Below are positions 14,658-22,346 of a stretch of 22,346 nt of DNA, piece by piece; the first letter of the stretch is position 1, and each line of letters opens with the position of its first letter. The translations under genes and the position numbers were made by a program. The notes under the pieces are model-generated. The model saw only the letters and a program-made list of their open reading frames with translations, was not told where the DNA came from and did not search any database. Source of the stretch: an uncultured Alphaproteobacteria bacterium. Its GTDB lineage: Bacteria; Pseudomonadota; Alphaproteobacteria; RF32; CAG-239. The DNA is taken from positions 1-22,346 of the forward strand of contig CAKQRB010000046.1 of assembly GCA_934271195.1 (NCBI GenBank), read 5' to 3'.

Positions 14658-15697
14658 AGATTGACGATCGGATTAAGGGGATCCTTGATAAGGGCTGGTA
14701 TCTGCAAGGTGAGGAGAACGACCGTTTTGCCAAGAATTTTGCGGATTTTTGCGGTGCTAAATATGCCGTCGGCGTGGCAAACGGCTTGGATGCTTTGCGC
14801 TTGATTATCAAGGCTTCCGGTTTTGGTTCCGGAGATGAGATTATTGTTCCGGCCAATACGTATATTGCGACTATTCTTGCTATTTCCGACAATGGCTGTA
14901 CGCCGGTTTTGGTTGAGCCCGATATCCGAACTTATAATATTAATCCTGATTTGATTGAAGCGGCAATTACGCCTAAGACCAAAGCGATTATGTTGGTTCA
15001 TCTTTACGGGCAGGCCGTACAGATGCAAAAAATCAGGGAGTTGGCGAAAAAATATAATCTTAAAGTTTTTGAGGATGCCGCTCAGGCTCATGGTGCCGAA
15101 TATCAGGGGCAAAGGGTGGGCAATCTCGGTGATGCCGCGGCTTTTAGTTTTTATCCGGGCAAAAATCTCGGCTGTATAGGTGACGGCGGCGCCGTTGTGA
15201 CGAACGATGAAGAGCTTTACAACAAGGTTAAGGCTCTGGCCAATTATGGTTCCGACCGTAAGTATCACCATATTTACAAGGGGCTTAACTCTCGTCTTGA
15301 TGAAATTCAGGCGGCGGTTTTGGACGTCAAACTGCCGTATTTGCTGCAGGATAACCAGCGTCGGCGCGAGATTGCAAAATATTATCGAGAGAATATTGAA
15401 AATCCGCTGATTGTTTTACCGCAGACTTATGATGAAAAGGCTCATGTCTGGCATGTGTTTGCCGTGCGGACAGCGGAGCGTGATCGTTTTCAGAAATATC
15501 TCGATGACAACGGCGTGCAGACAATTATTCATTATCCGACCCCGCCGCATAAACAGCCGGCTTATGCTGAATGGAATCATCTGTCTTTTCCGGTTACCGA
15601 ACAAATTCATCGGGAAATTATCTCTTTGCCGATTTCTCCGGTTATGACGGATGAGGAGGTTAAACAACTGGTTGAAGTTGTGAATGCCTATAAGTGA
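14609..15697 (+). CDS. fdtB: DegT/DnrJ/EryC1 sugar aminotransferase (FdtB/QdtB type)
   Basis: A 362-aa PLP-dependent fold-type I aminotransferase that should place an amino group at C3 of the dTDP-3-keto-6-deoxyhexose made by the FdtA product. Visible are GWYLQGEE near residue 29, ANGLDALRLIIKA, VPANTYIATILA, EDAAQAHGA with the PLP-nitrogen Asp156, and SFYPGKNLG with the Schiff-base Lys185. The C-terminal half has NSRLDEIQAA and IHYPTPPHKQPAY. Length is typical. The symbol is provisional because FdtB and QdtB are hard to separate by eye. The start is fixed by the family N-terminus and by the duplicated copy upstream. In most clusters this gene sits close to fdtA; here about 6.8 kb of inserted genes separate them. 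Confidence 0.87.
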   Translation: MIKFLDLEKVNNRFRREIDDRIKGILDKGWYLQGEENDRFAKNFADFCGAKYAVGVANGLDALRLIIKASGFGSGDEIIVPANTYIATILAISDNGCTPVLVEPDIRTYNINPDLIEAAITPKTKAIMLVHLYGQAVQMQKIRELAKKYNLKVFEDAAQAHGAEYQGQRVGNLGDAAAFSFYPGKNLGCIGDGGAVVTNDEELYNKVKALANYGSDRKYHHIYKGLNSRLDEIQAAVLDVKLPYLLQDNQRRREIAKYYRENIENPLIVLPQTYDEKAHVWHVFAVRTAERDRFQKYLDDNGVQTIIHYPTPPHKQPAYAEWNHLSFPVTEQIHREIISLPISPVMTDEEVKQLVEVVNAYK

Positions 15698-17207
15698 GGA
15701 AATGACGGAATATGAGCCTCTTGTCTTGCAAAATAAAAAATTTTTTGAAGATTTGCTCCAAAAAATTAAAATTGCAAGAAATGACAGAGAAAAGCTCAGG
15801 TATGCCAAAAAGGCCATAAAATTTGCAACGGCGACCGGAACGGGATATTTTAGTTCCGATGTTTTAGAGCAGGTTTTTTTGGATATTGCTGCAAATCATG
15901 TGGTGAAAAACCTTTCTGCAGATTTTGTTCCGAAAAGTGTATTACATGTTATGACTAAGGCATATTTTTCCGGCGGTCATACCCGAGTTGTCGAAAGATG
16001 GATTGAAGCTTCTCCTGATGAAGAAAAACATTCTTTGTTGTTGACTTCAGAGGCCGGACAAAAACTTCCTCCGAGGTTACAGAAGGCAGTTCAGAATAAA
16101 AATGGCAAAATTATCCGCTTTTCAGACTGGTGGTCCGATCTTCGCAAAGGGTTGGAACTTCGTAAAATTGCCTCAGAATATGAGTTTGTTGTGCTTCATG
16201 TTCATCCTGAAGATGTGGTGCCGCTTATTGCTTTCGGTAACAGCCAGTTTAAGCGGCCGGTTATTTTTTATAATCATGCGGATCATAAGTTTTGGCTGGG
16301 GGTCGGTATTGCCGATTTGGTTGCTGATTTGCGCAGGAAAGGGCAGGAGATAACTTTAAAATTTCGCGGGGCTCAAAACAGTTTTATATTAGGCGTTCCA
16401 TCTGAGTTATCCAAGCCGATGGTTGAAAAGAACAAGTCGGAAGCTCGCGAAATGTTGGCTTTGCCTCAGAATAAAAAAATAATTTTAACAGTAGGTTCGG
16501 CTTATAAGTATAAGCCTTTGGGAAAACTTGACTATTTGCAGATTGTGCAAGAGTTGCTCAAAGATGAGAATATCATTTTTGTTGCTATTGGGCCGAATTA
16601 TGCAACGCTCCCATTATGGAAAAATGTGGCGGAGAAAACTTCGGGACGATTGAAAGTGCTTGGAATATTGCCTTATGAGGAAGTTGCAACTTATATTGCG
16701 GCGGCAGATGTGGTTTTGGACAGTTTTCCGATGGGCGGCGGAACAGCCTTGATTGATGCCGTCAGTCAAAATCGTCCGGTTTTGTTTGTTGACAGTATTT
16801 TGGGACAATTTGATTATTTGCTCGATTCTGTTGCTCAGTGTTCCGATTTTCATAATCTGGTTGTCAGAGCACGCGATTTGGTATATGATGAAATTCTTCA
16901 GCAAAAAAATGTGGCTGAGATGAAAAAAAGATTGGCAGACAATTGTTGTATTGTCGTATGGAAAAATAAGCTTCCTCAGGTTTATCATCAGGTTGGACAA
17001 AGGCATTCGCTTCGTTCGTTCAAAGCAGTCCCGAAAGTGTCTGATGATACGGTTGTTTTGGTGAATTTGTATCAGAAAGTAAAAGAAAAAGTTTGGCTGC
17101 AATGTGGTTCTTGGTTGAAAGTCGGGACTGTAAAAGAAGTATATGGCAAAAACTTTTATATCGAGTTTATGGGAAAGACATTTTTGAAATTAAATTGCGG
17201 CGAATAG
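15684..17207 (+). CDS. GT-B glycosyltransferase with extra C-terminal domain
   Basis: A 507-aa protein. An N-terminal helical part (residues 1-80) precedes an SVLHVMTKAYFSGGHTRVVERWI segment with the Gly-Gly loop of GT-B enzymes. The donor domain has KIILTVGSAYKYKPLGKLDY, IFVAIGPNY, LKVLGILPYEEVATYIAAADVVLDSFPMGGGTALIDAVSQNRPVL, close to the UDP-sugar-binding region of OGT-like and GT4 enzymes. A small C-terminal piece (about 440-507) may be separate. The start at 15684 overlaps fdtB by 14 nt; Met7 at 15702 is an alternative, but its GAGG is too close. Composition returns to the G/T-rich style of the rml genes. It is the last gene of the polysaccharide operon; no clear terminator follows. Confidence 0.75.
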   Translation: MPISEEMTEYEPLVLQNKKFFEDLLQKIKIARNDREKLRYAKKAIKFATATGTGYFSSDVLEQVFLDIAANHVVKNLSADFVPKSVLHVMTKAYFSGGHTRVVERWIEASPDEEKHSLLLTSEAGQKLPPRLQKAVQNKNGKIIRFSDWWSDLRKGLELRKIASEYEFVVLHVHPEDVVPLIAFGNSQFKRPVIFYNHADHKFWLGVGIADLVADLRRKGQEITLKFRGAQNSFILGVPSELSKPMVEKNKSEAREMLALPQNKKIILTVGSAYKYKPLGKLDYLQIVQELLKDENIIFVAIGPNYATLPLWKNVAEKTSGRLKVLGILPYEEVATYIAAADVVLDSFPMGGGTALIDAVSQNRPVLFVDSILGQFDYLLDSVAQCSDFHNLVVRARDLVYDEILQQKNVAEMKKRLADNCCIVVWKNKLPQVYHQVGQRHSLRSFKAVPKVSDDTVVLVNLYQKVKEKVWLQCGSWLKVGTVKEVYGKNFYIEFMGKTFLKLNCGE

Positions 17208-17219
17208 ACACATTCCATC

Positions 17220-17248
17220 TTTACAGCTTCTTTTTTCGGTTTTATTAT
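17220..17248 (+). promoter_or_regulatory. Candidate promoter for the TM1266/hydG genes
   Basis: TTTACA (17220-17225), 17-nt spacer, TATTAT (17243-17248), 25 bp ahead of the ATG at 17274. Good spacing and near-consensus boxes suggest that the hydrogenase genes are expressed independently of the polysaccharide operon. Confidence 0.5.
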
Positions 17249-17273
17249 AAAAATGATTTTTAAAGGAGGAAAG

Positions 17274-17531
17274 ATGGCGGCAAGAGTAGCAATTGTCGGG
17301 ATTATTGTTGAAAATCCGGAGGCGGTGGAAAAGCTTAATGCAATTTTGCATGAGTATGCCGCTTTTATTATCGGTCGCATGGGGATTCCTTATCGCGAAA
17401 AGAAGATGAGTATTATCAGTATTGCCATAGATGCGCAGCAAGATGTGATTAGTGCTATGGCGGGAAAAATAGGGCGGCTGAACGGCGTGTCGGCCAAAAC
17501 CGTTTATTCGGCCAAAGAGGCTGAAAATTAA
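17274..17531 (+). CDS. TM1266-type iron-only hydrogenase system regulator
   Basis: An 85-aa ACT/NikR-C-like ferredoxin-fold protein of the TM1266 family, named for its constant linkage to [FeFe]-hydrogenase genes. Recognisable segments are VAIVGIIVENPEAVEKLN, ILHEYAAFIIGRMGIPYREKKMSIISIAID and SAMAGKIGRLNGVSAKTVYS, which match the family along its whole length. AAAGGAGG immediately before ATG 17274 decides the start over ATG 17253, which would place the ribosome site inside the gene. No DNA-binding domain is visible, so a regulatory role rests on the family name. HydG follows 96 bp downstream. Confidence 0.88.
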   Translation: MAARVAIVGIIVENPEAVEKLNAILHEYAAFIIGRMGIPYREKKMSIISIAIDAQQDVISAMAGKIGRLNGVSAKTVYSAKEAEN

Positions 17532-17627
17532 ATTCTTTCTTGCATCTTTGCCTTAAAGTTTGTATAGTTCCGATGATTTTTAACTAACGGGGAAGATTTT
17601 TCTGACCTGAAAGAGAAAGGCTGTTAT

Positions 17628-19046
17628 ATGTATGATCCAAAATCATTAAAGGCGGAGGAGTTTATCTGCCATCAGGAAGTTCTGGATACGCTGGAATTTG
17701 CCGAGAAGAATAAAAACAATCGCAAACTTATTGATAAAATTCTGGAAAAAGCCCGTTTACGCAAAGGGTTGAGCCACAGGGAGGCCATTGTGCTGCTGGA
17801 CTGTGCGCTTGAAGACAAAAACAAAGAGATTTTTGCTTTGGCCGAACAGATTAAAAAAGATTATTACGGAAACCGCATTGTTATGTTTGCGCCGTTGTAT
17901 CTGTCCAATTATTGCGTTAACGGCTGTGTTTATTGCCCTTATCATGCCAAAAACAAACATATTGCGCGCAAAAAGCTGACGCAGGAAGAAATTGCCCGTG
18001 AGGTTATTGCCCTGCAGGATATGGGGCACAAGCGTCTGGCTTTGGAAGCGGGGGAAGATCCGGTCAACAATCCGATAGAGTATATTTTGGAAAGTATTAA
18101 AACCATCTATTCAATTAAGCATAAAAACGGTGCAATCCGCCGTGTGAATGTGAATATTGCGGCAACAACGGTTGAGAATTATCGTAAACTGAAAGAAGCC
18201 GGTATCGGAACTTATATTCTTTTTCAAGAAACCTACCATAAAGAGAGTTATGAAAAACTGCATCCCAAAGGTCCGAAGCATAATTACGCTTATCATACCG
18301 AGGCGATGGACAGAGCCATGGAGGGCGGTATTGACGATGTCGGGCTCGGGGTTTTGTTCGGGTTGGAATTGTATCGTTATGAGTTTGCCGCTCTTTTAAT
18401 GCATGCCGAGCATCTGGAAGCCGTTCATGGTGTGGGACCGCATACTATCAGCGTACCGCGGATTAAGCATGCAGATGATATTGATCCGAATGTTTTTGAC
18501 AATGGCATTAACGATGATATTTTTGCCAAGATTATTGCCTGTATCCGGATTTCGGTTCCTTATACCGGTATGATTATTTCAACACGGGAAAACAAAGCTT
18601 GTCGGGAAAAAGCCTTGCATTACGGCATTTCGCAAATCAGCGGCGGTTCCAAAACAAGTGTCGGCGGATATGCCGAAGAGGAATCCGATGACCAGAAGTC
18701 CGAACAGTTTGATGTCAGCGACAAAAGAACTCTGGATGAGGTTGTCCGCTGGCTTATGGAGCTGGGATATGTACCGAGCTTTTGTACGGCTTGTTATCGG
18801 GAAGGTCGCACTGGCGATCGGTTTATGGCTCTGTGCAAAAATATGCAAATTCATAATTGTTGTCTGCCTAATGCCCTGATGACTTTGCAAGAATATATAC
18901 AGGATTATGCATCTCCAGAGACAAAGCGGCTTGGGGAAGCTTTGATTGCGTCAGAGCTTAGTAATATCCCGAATGAAAAGGTCAGAAATATTGTTAAGGA
19001 TAATTTGGAAAATATTGTCAATGGCCAGCGTGATTTTCGTTTTTAG
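17628..19046 (+). CDS. hydG: [FeFe]-hydrogenase H-cluster maturase HydG
   Basis: A 472-aa radical SAM tyrosine lyase. It cleaves tyrosine to p-cresol and dehydroglycine, from which CO and cyanide ligands of the H-cluster are made on a second iron-sulfur cluster. The radical SAM cluster ligands are Cys96, Cys100 and Cys103 (C-x3-C-x2-C, CVNGCVYC). The HydG-specific C-terminal C-x2-C-x22-C is present as Cys386, Cys389 and Cys412, which separates it from ThiH, which lacks it. Other family landmarks are LALEAGEDP, FQETYH and HTISVPRIKHADD. AAAGG precedes the ATG. HydE, HydF and the hydrogenase itself are not in the window. A terminator follows. Confidence 0.95.
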   Translation: MYDPKSLKAEEFICHQEVLDTLEFAEKNKNNRKLIDKILEKARLRKGLSHREAIVLLDCALEDKNKEIFALAEQIKKDYYGNRIVMFAPLYLSNYCVNGCVYCPYHAKNKHIARKKLTQEEIAREVIALQDMGHKRLALEAGEDPVNNPIEYILESIKTIYSIKHKNGAIRRVNVNIAATTVENYRKLKEAGIGTYILFQETYHKESYEKLHPKGPKHNYAYHTEAMDRAMEGGIDDVGLGVLFGLELYRYEFAALLMHAEHLEAVHGVGPHTISVPRIKHADDIDPNVFDNGINDDIFAKIIACIRISVPYTGMIISTRENKACREKALHYGISQISGGSKTSVGGYAEEESDDQKSEQFDVSDKRTLDEVVRWLMELGYVPSFCTACYREGRTGDRFMALCKNMQIHNCCLPNALMTLQEYIQDYASPETKRLGEALIASELSNIPNEKVRNIVKDNLENIVNGQRDFRF

Positions 19047-19073
19047 AGTATTTTTTCTTGTCTAACGGATTTA

Positions 19074-19102
19074 ATCTCCCGAAAACTGTTCGGGAGATTT
19101 TT
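19074..19102 (+). terminator. Terminator after hydG
   Basis: Perfect 10-bp stem ATCTCCCGAA (19074-19083) / TTCGGGAGAT (19089-19098), 5-nt loop, then T-rich tail. Confidence 0.85.
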
Positions 19103-19250
19103 GATAAGCGGTATTTAATATATTGAAGGATTGTATTCCTGAGTAAATTATCTACAAATAATATTTTAATGTTTTATTAACCTTGACTTGAAGATAAAGA
19201 CATATTACTTTGTCGGCATAATAAATTTTTCATTATTAGGAATTTTGGTT

Positions 19251-20798
19251 ATGAGTAAAAAAGTTATGTTTTCAACCCACGGTCTGGTGGAAGGTGATTT
19301 TGCCTATAAAACAGATGAGTTGGGTTTTCCGATCAATGAGATTGTTTCTAAAAAAGTTATTACAGGGCAGGATACCGGTGGTCAGGTTTATTATGTCAAA
19401 GCGCTGGCATCTATTTATGACAAAGATTATGATGTTGATTTGGTTACAAGAAGAGTTGATCCGAGAATTTGTCCGCAGTTCGGCGGTACATTTAAAGATT
19501 TGGGGCCGGATATTAATTATACCGTTGAAAAACAATGGCATGAAATTGATGCCGGTTTGAACGGACGCAACAGAAGCAATGTATTGCGGGTTCCGGCCGG
19601 CGGTAATTTTGCTTTTGTGCCGAAAGAGGAGATTGTTCCCCTGCTTGACGAATTGATTGATAATCTGGTTGATTATTATAAAAAAGAGGGAACGTACGAG
19701 GATATTGAGGTTGTCGAGGGGCATTATCGCGACGGTATGCTGGCAGCATCAATGTTGTGTGACAGAGTGGAAAAAGATACAGGGCGTCGTCCGGTTATGC
19801 TGGTAACGAGTCATTCGCTTGGTCATAAGAAGTATGAGCGGAATCTGCCCAAATATAAAAACGGCGAGATTCCTGACGAAGTCTGGCAATGGCATAATTT
19901 TGAAGAGCGTATCAGCCATGAAAAATATGGTTTTGATCAGGCCGACATTATTGTTGCAACGTCTCCAGATGAGGAGCGTCGTCTGGCTGCGGATCCTTAT
20001 TTGTCTGACATGAACAAGGTAACGGTTATTCCGCCGGGGTATAACAGCCTTTTGTTTAAGCCGATGTCATCCGAAGATAAGCAAGCATTGGCTTCTGACT
20101 TTGTGTATCGCGATCTTGACGGCAACGAGCGCCATATTAACTTGAGCGGCAGAAAAGTTGTTTCTTCTTTAGGACGCGTTGTACCGGACAAGGGGTTTGT
20201 TGAACTTTCCAGAACAATGAAAGAGATTATTGCCAAAGATCGTAACGTTATTTATATGGTTAGCGGAGAAAAAGGCAATCCGGTTACGGAAGAATGCAAA
20301 AAAGAATTAGATGGCGTTTTGGATAATGTTGTTTTTCTGCCGTCTTTGAATCAGGGGCAAATGGCACGGGTTTACAACGCTTCATCAATCTTTGTCATGT
20401 CAAGCCTGAACGAAGCTTTCGGCATGGTTCCGATTGAAGCAATGGGATGCGGCACGGCTGTTGTGGTTGGACGCAGCGGTTTTAATGATTATGCACATTG
20501 TGCTGATATTCGTCATGATAATGAAGATTTCAGCAAGGCTATCGGTTTTTATGCGCCGTCGCAGGAAGTTGACCGTCAGCGTCAGGTTAAAGCTATTTCT
20601 TTGCTTTTGAACAATGATGAGCTCAGAGAGCAGGTTGCGCGAAACGGGTATGATTTTGTTTCTAAAAATTTGACTTGGCAACAAATTGCCAATAAGAAAA
20701 ATATGCTCATTCGTGATGTTATCCGAGCAAGAGATAATAAGAGGGGGAATGTCGCCGGCGAACGTTTTTTTAGACGAGCCGTCGGTTACAGCCTGTAA
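19251..20798 (+). CDS. GT4 glycosyltransferase, sucrose-synthase/SPS-like
   Basis: A 515-aa cytoplasmic GT-B enzyme similar to bacterial sucrose-phosphate synthase and sucrose-synthase-type transferases. KVMFSTHGLVEG opens the acceptor domain and ITGQDTGGQVYYVKALA is the SPS/SuSy TGGQ motif. VTSHSLGHKKYE carries the catalytic-site His pair, and VTVIPPGYNSLLF, VSSLGRVVPDKGF and NEAFGMVPIEAMGCG (the E-x7-E motif) build the donor domain. The frame extends to a TTG at 19188, but ATG 19251 has AGGA about 9 nt upstream and starts the fold. No fused phosphatase domain is seen. It stands alone between two terminators, so it is probably a single-gene unit; sucrose or another osmolyte-like glucoside is a guess for the product. 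Confidence 0.82.
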   Translation: MSKKVMFSTHGLVEGDFAYKTDELGFPINEIVSKKVITGQDTGGQVYYVKALASIYDKDYDVDLVTRRVDPRICPQFGGTFKDLGPDINYTVEKQWHEIDAGLNGRNRSNVLRVPAGGNFAFVPKEEIVPLLDELIDNLVDYYKKEGTYEDIEVVEGHYRDGMLAASMLCDRVEKDTGRRPVMLVTSHSLGHKKYERNLPKYKNGEIPDEVWQWHNFEERISHEKYGFDQADIIVATSPDEERRLAADPYLSDMNKVTVIPPGYNSLLFKPMSSEDKQALASDFVYRDLDGNERHINLSGRKVVSSLGRVVPDKGFVELSRTMKEIIAKDRNVIYMVSGEKGNPVTEECKKELDGVLDNVVFLPSLNQGQMARVYNASSIFVMSSLNEAFGMVPIEAMGCGTAVVVGRSGFNDYAHCADIRHDNEDFSKAIGFYAPSQEVDRQRQVKAISLLLNNDELREQVARNGYDFVSKNLTWQQIANKKNMLIRDVIRARDNKRGNVAGERFFRRAVGYSL

Positions 20799-20823
20799 TG
20801 CCTGAACGGACGGCAGCAGAATT

Positions 20824-20858
20824 AAAAAAGCGGAAGCGGAAAACGTTTCCGCTTTTTT
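20824..20858 (+). terminator. Terminator after the GT4 gene
   Basis: AAAAAAGCGGAA (20824-20835) pairs with TTCCGCTTTTTT (20847-20858); an alternative tight hairpin AGCGGAAA/TTTCCGCT with a 3-nt loop at 20835-20853 also leads into T5. A-tract and T-tract make it bidirectional in form. Confidence 0.85.
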
Positions 20859-20957
20859 ATGCGGTTGGAAATAGTTTGCTGTTTTTTTTAGTTTGATTTT
20901 TGAAAAAAAGTGTAATATTTTTAGAAAAATTGAAAAAATATATAAAGAGAGGTTGTT

Positions 20958-22214
20958 ATGGGAATTAATGCATTGCCGGTCAGAGGCACAAAAGATTATC
21001 TGCCGGCGGAGGTTCAATTGCGGGATTATGTTCAGGGAATTATTCTTGACACATATAAAAAATTTGGTTTCCAGCGGATTAATACGCCGATTATGGAAGA
21101 TATTGAACGCTTGAACAAAAGTGACGGCGGTGAGAATCTCAGCATGATTTTCAAAATTCTCAAGCGGGGGCAGAAACTTGATTTGAGCAAAGAAAACCTT
21201 ACAGAAGATGATTTGGTTGACAGCGGATTGCGTTATGATTTGACCATGCCGTTGTCGCGTTATTTTGCTAATAATCGCCAGAATTTGACTTTGCCGTTTA
21301 AATGTATTCAGATTGACAAAGTTTTTAGGGCTGAACGTCCGCAAAAAGGCCGGTTGCGCGAATTCTTTCAATGCGATATTGATATTATTGGCGACGCATC
21401 GGTCAATGCCGAAGCCGAGTTGATTTATGTGACGGCGCAGGCTTTACTGAATATCGGTTTTGATGATTTTACCGTTCGGGTTAATGATCGCCGGATATTG
21501 ACGGATTTGATTAAGGCCGCCGGATTTTCTGATGAAGATGTACCGTCAATCTGTATCAGCTTTGACAAACTGGACAAGATTGGTTTGGAAGGTGTTAAGG
21601 CAGAGTTGCTTGAGAAAGAATATGCGCCGGCTGTGGTTGAAAAGTTTATGGAAATCATTGGCAGCAATGATTTGTCTGATTTGTCGGCGATTGAAAAATT
21701 TTGTTCTGATGCCAGCGTTCCGGCTAATTTGCAGAAAGTGATAAATACAATTCAGTCTTTGACCGACGGGAAGTTTAATATTGTTTATGACAAGTCTCTG
21801 GTGCGTGGTATGGGATATTATACAGGTATGGTATTTGAGATTGTCAGTACAAAATTTGGTTCTTCTGTTGCCGGCGGCGGCAGATATGACAAGATGATTG
21901 GCAAATTTTTGGGAGAAATGGTGCCTGCAGTTGGTTTTTCTATCGGTTTTGAACGTATTTGCGAAATTCTGAAAGACAGCAAGGCGGTTAACGTGCCGCA
22001 GGACAGAAAAATTGTGCTGGTTTATGCCGATAGTGATAATTTTGATGCTGTTTTGAAAAAAACGGCGGAATTACGGGGTGTCGGCTGGACTGTGAATATG
22101 CTCAAGCGTTCCAAAAAGCTTGGCAAACAGCTTGATGCTATGGTTGACAACGGTTACAGCCATTCTTTTAATTTTGGCGAATCAAGTGAGCCGAAAGAAC
22201 TGCAAAAGAAGTAA
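20958..22214 (+). CDS. hisS: Histidyl-tRNA synthetase
   Basis: A 418-aa class II aminoacyl-tRNA synthetase that charges tRNA-His. The N-terminus has INALPVRGTKDYLP and motif 1 around RINTPIMED. Motif 2 is VFRAERPQKGRLREFFQCDIDIIG, the His-specific loop is VRGMGYYTGMVFEI and motif 3 is PAVGFSIGFERI. The anticodon-binding domain begins near residue 350 and ends slightly early (FNFGESSEPKELQKK), without the usual last strand, although total length is close to normal. Intact motif 2 Arg and the RG-x2-YYTG loop argue for a real synthetase and against HisZ. AGAGAGG precedes the ATG. It follows a terminator, so it is separately transcribed. Confidence 0.93.
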   Translation: MGINALPVRGTKDYLPAEVQLRDYVQGIILDTYKKFGFQRINTPIMEDIERLNKSDGGENLSMIFKILKRGQKLDLSKENLTEDDLVDSGLRYDLTMPLSRYFANNRQNLTLPFKCIQIDKVFRAERPQKGRLREFFQCDIDIIGDASVNAEAELIYVTAQALLNIGFDDFTVRVNDRRILTDLIKAAGFSDEDVPSICISFDKLDKIGLEGVKAELLEKEYAPAVVEKFMEIIGSNDLSDLSAIEKFCSDASVPANLQKVINTIQSLTDGKFNIVYDKSLVRGMGYYTGMVFEIVSTKFGSSVAGGGRYDKMIGKFLGEMVPAVGFSIGFERICEILKDSKAVNVPQDRKIVLVYADSDNFDAVLKKTAELRGVGWTVNMLKRSKKLGKQLDAMVDNGYSHSFNFGESSEPKELQKK

Positions 22215-22220
22215 CCTATA

Positions 22221-22259
22221 TAAAAAAAAAGGAACCCCCACGTAAAACGTGGGGTTCTT
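22221..22259 (-). terminator. Terminator hairpin beyond hisS, stronger leftward
   Basis: GAACCCC(C)ACGT (22232-22243) pairs with ACGTGGGGTTC (22247-22257) with one bulged base. On the plus strand only a weak TTCTTC tail follows, but on the minus strand nine T follow (the A9 at 22222-22230), so it best ends a leftward transcript while perhaps also serving hisS. Confidence 0.7.
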
Positions 22260-22263
22260 CACA

Positions 22264-22346
22264 TGCGGGTATAACCCTAACAGTGCCAGCGAACGCCTTA
22301 AGGGCGCATGACGGTCTGACAGGGCGAAAATTACTTGCTACCCGTA
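22264..22346. ncRNA. Structured stretch at window edge, possible RNA
   Basis: TGCGGGTA (22264-22271) pairs with TACCCGTA (22339-22346); inside, CCCT/AGGG, CAG/CTG and a CGCC/GGCG hairpin around 22294-22306 continue a rod-like fold. Two of the pairs are G-U only if the plus strand is the RNA, which mildly favours rightward transcription, whereas the adjacent terminator favours leftward. I do not recognise the family (not tRNA, 5S or SRP by eye). No ORF is seen. The window ends here, so extent is unknown. Confidence 0.3.

Noticed and set aside
20400..21371. 323-codon minus-strand frame
   Set aside because: It crosses a terminator and lies antisense to the GT4 and hisS genes; low-complexity composition and no recognisable motif.
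1..22346. CRISPR array, prophage or plasmid origin
   Set aside because: No regularly spaced repeats, no phage structural genes and no replication genes were found on either strand.

Overview
The window looks like chromosomal DNA of a fairly AT-rich Gram-negative bacterium, most likely an anaerobic, host-associated alphaproteobacterium. This is inferred from a proteobacterial-type DUF3750 protein and DksA/TraR-like protein, a dTDP-sugar/O-antigen-type locus, and a HydG/TM1266 pair that implies [FeFe]-hydrogenase use. No marker here fixes the taxon.

Layout. (1) 1-253: the 3' part of a tRNA-Val(TAC), its terminator, then a multi-hairpin element ending in a copy of the tRNA tail, then a second terminator. 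(2) 431-2178: a DUF3750 membrane-anchored protein overlapping a type A chloramphenicol acetyltransferase, converging on a small DksA/TraR zinc-finger protein. (3) 2304-3326: a Mpi-like serine recombinase whose 3' end runs into a perfect 28-bp inverted repeat (2906-2933 / 3052-3079) enclosing 118 bp with a promoter-like sequence, then a leader of about 250 bp. (4) 3327-17207: a surface-polysaccharide operon, all on +. It holds a GT2, rmlA-rmlC-rmlD-rmlB (dTDP-L-rhamnose), fdtA, an ATP-grasp/HAD fusion, a five-bladed propeller protein, two glycosyltransferases, a GNAT/FemAB-like acyltransferase, an SGNH-like protein ending in an 11-G tract, an FdtB-type aminotransferase and another glycosyltransferase. 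(5) 17274-19102: a TM1266-type hydrogenase regulator and hydG, with a terminator. (6) 19251-20858: a sucrose-synthase/SPS-like GT4 and a terminator. (7) 20958-22346: hisS, a terminator-like hairpin, and a structured stretch cut by the window edge.

How it works together. RmlA and RmlB make dTDP-4-keto-6-deoxyglucose. RmlC/RmlD turn it into dTDP-rhamnose; FdtA plus the aminotransferase turn it into a dTDP-3-amino-3,6-dideoxyhexose, which the GNAT protein may acylate. The glycosyltransferases would then build a repeat unit. No flippase, polymerase or initiating transferase lies in the window.

The most interesting hypothesis is two-level phase variation. An invertible promoter, flipped by the adjacent recombinase, would switch the whole locus, and a poly-G contingency tract would tune the end of one gene. 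Both recombinase stop codon and leader ORF start lie inside the repeat arms, so inversion changes only the promoter. The middle of the operon is also compositionally mosaic, and a 54-bp duplication of the aminotransferase gene start flanks the AT-rich SGNH gene, which suggests cassette insertion.
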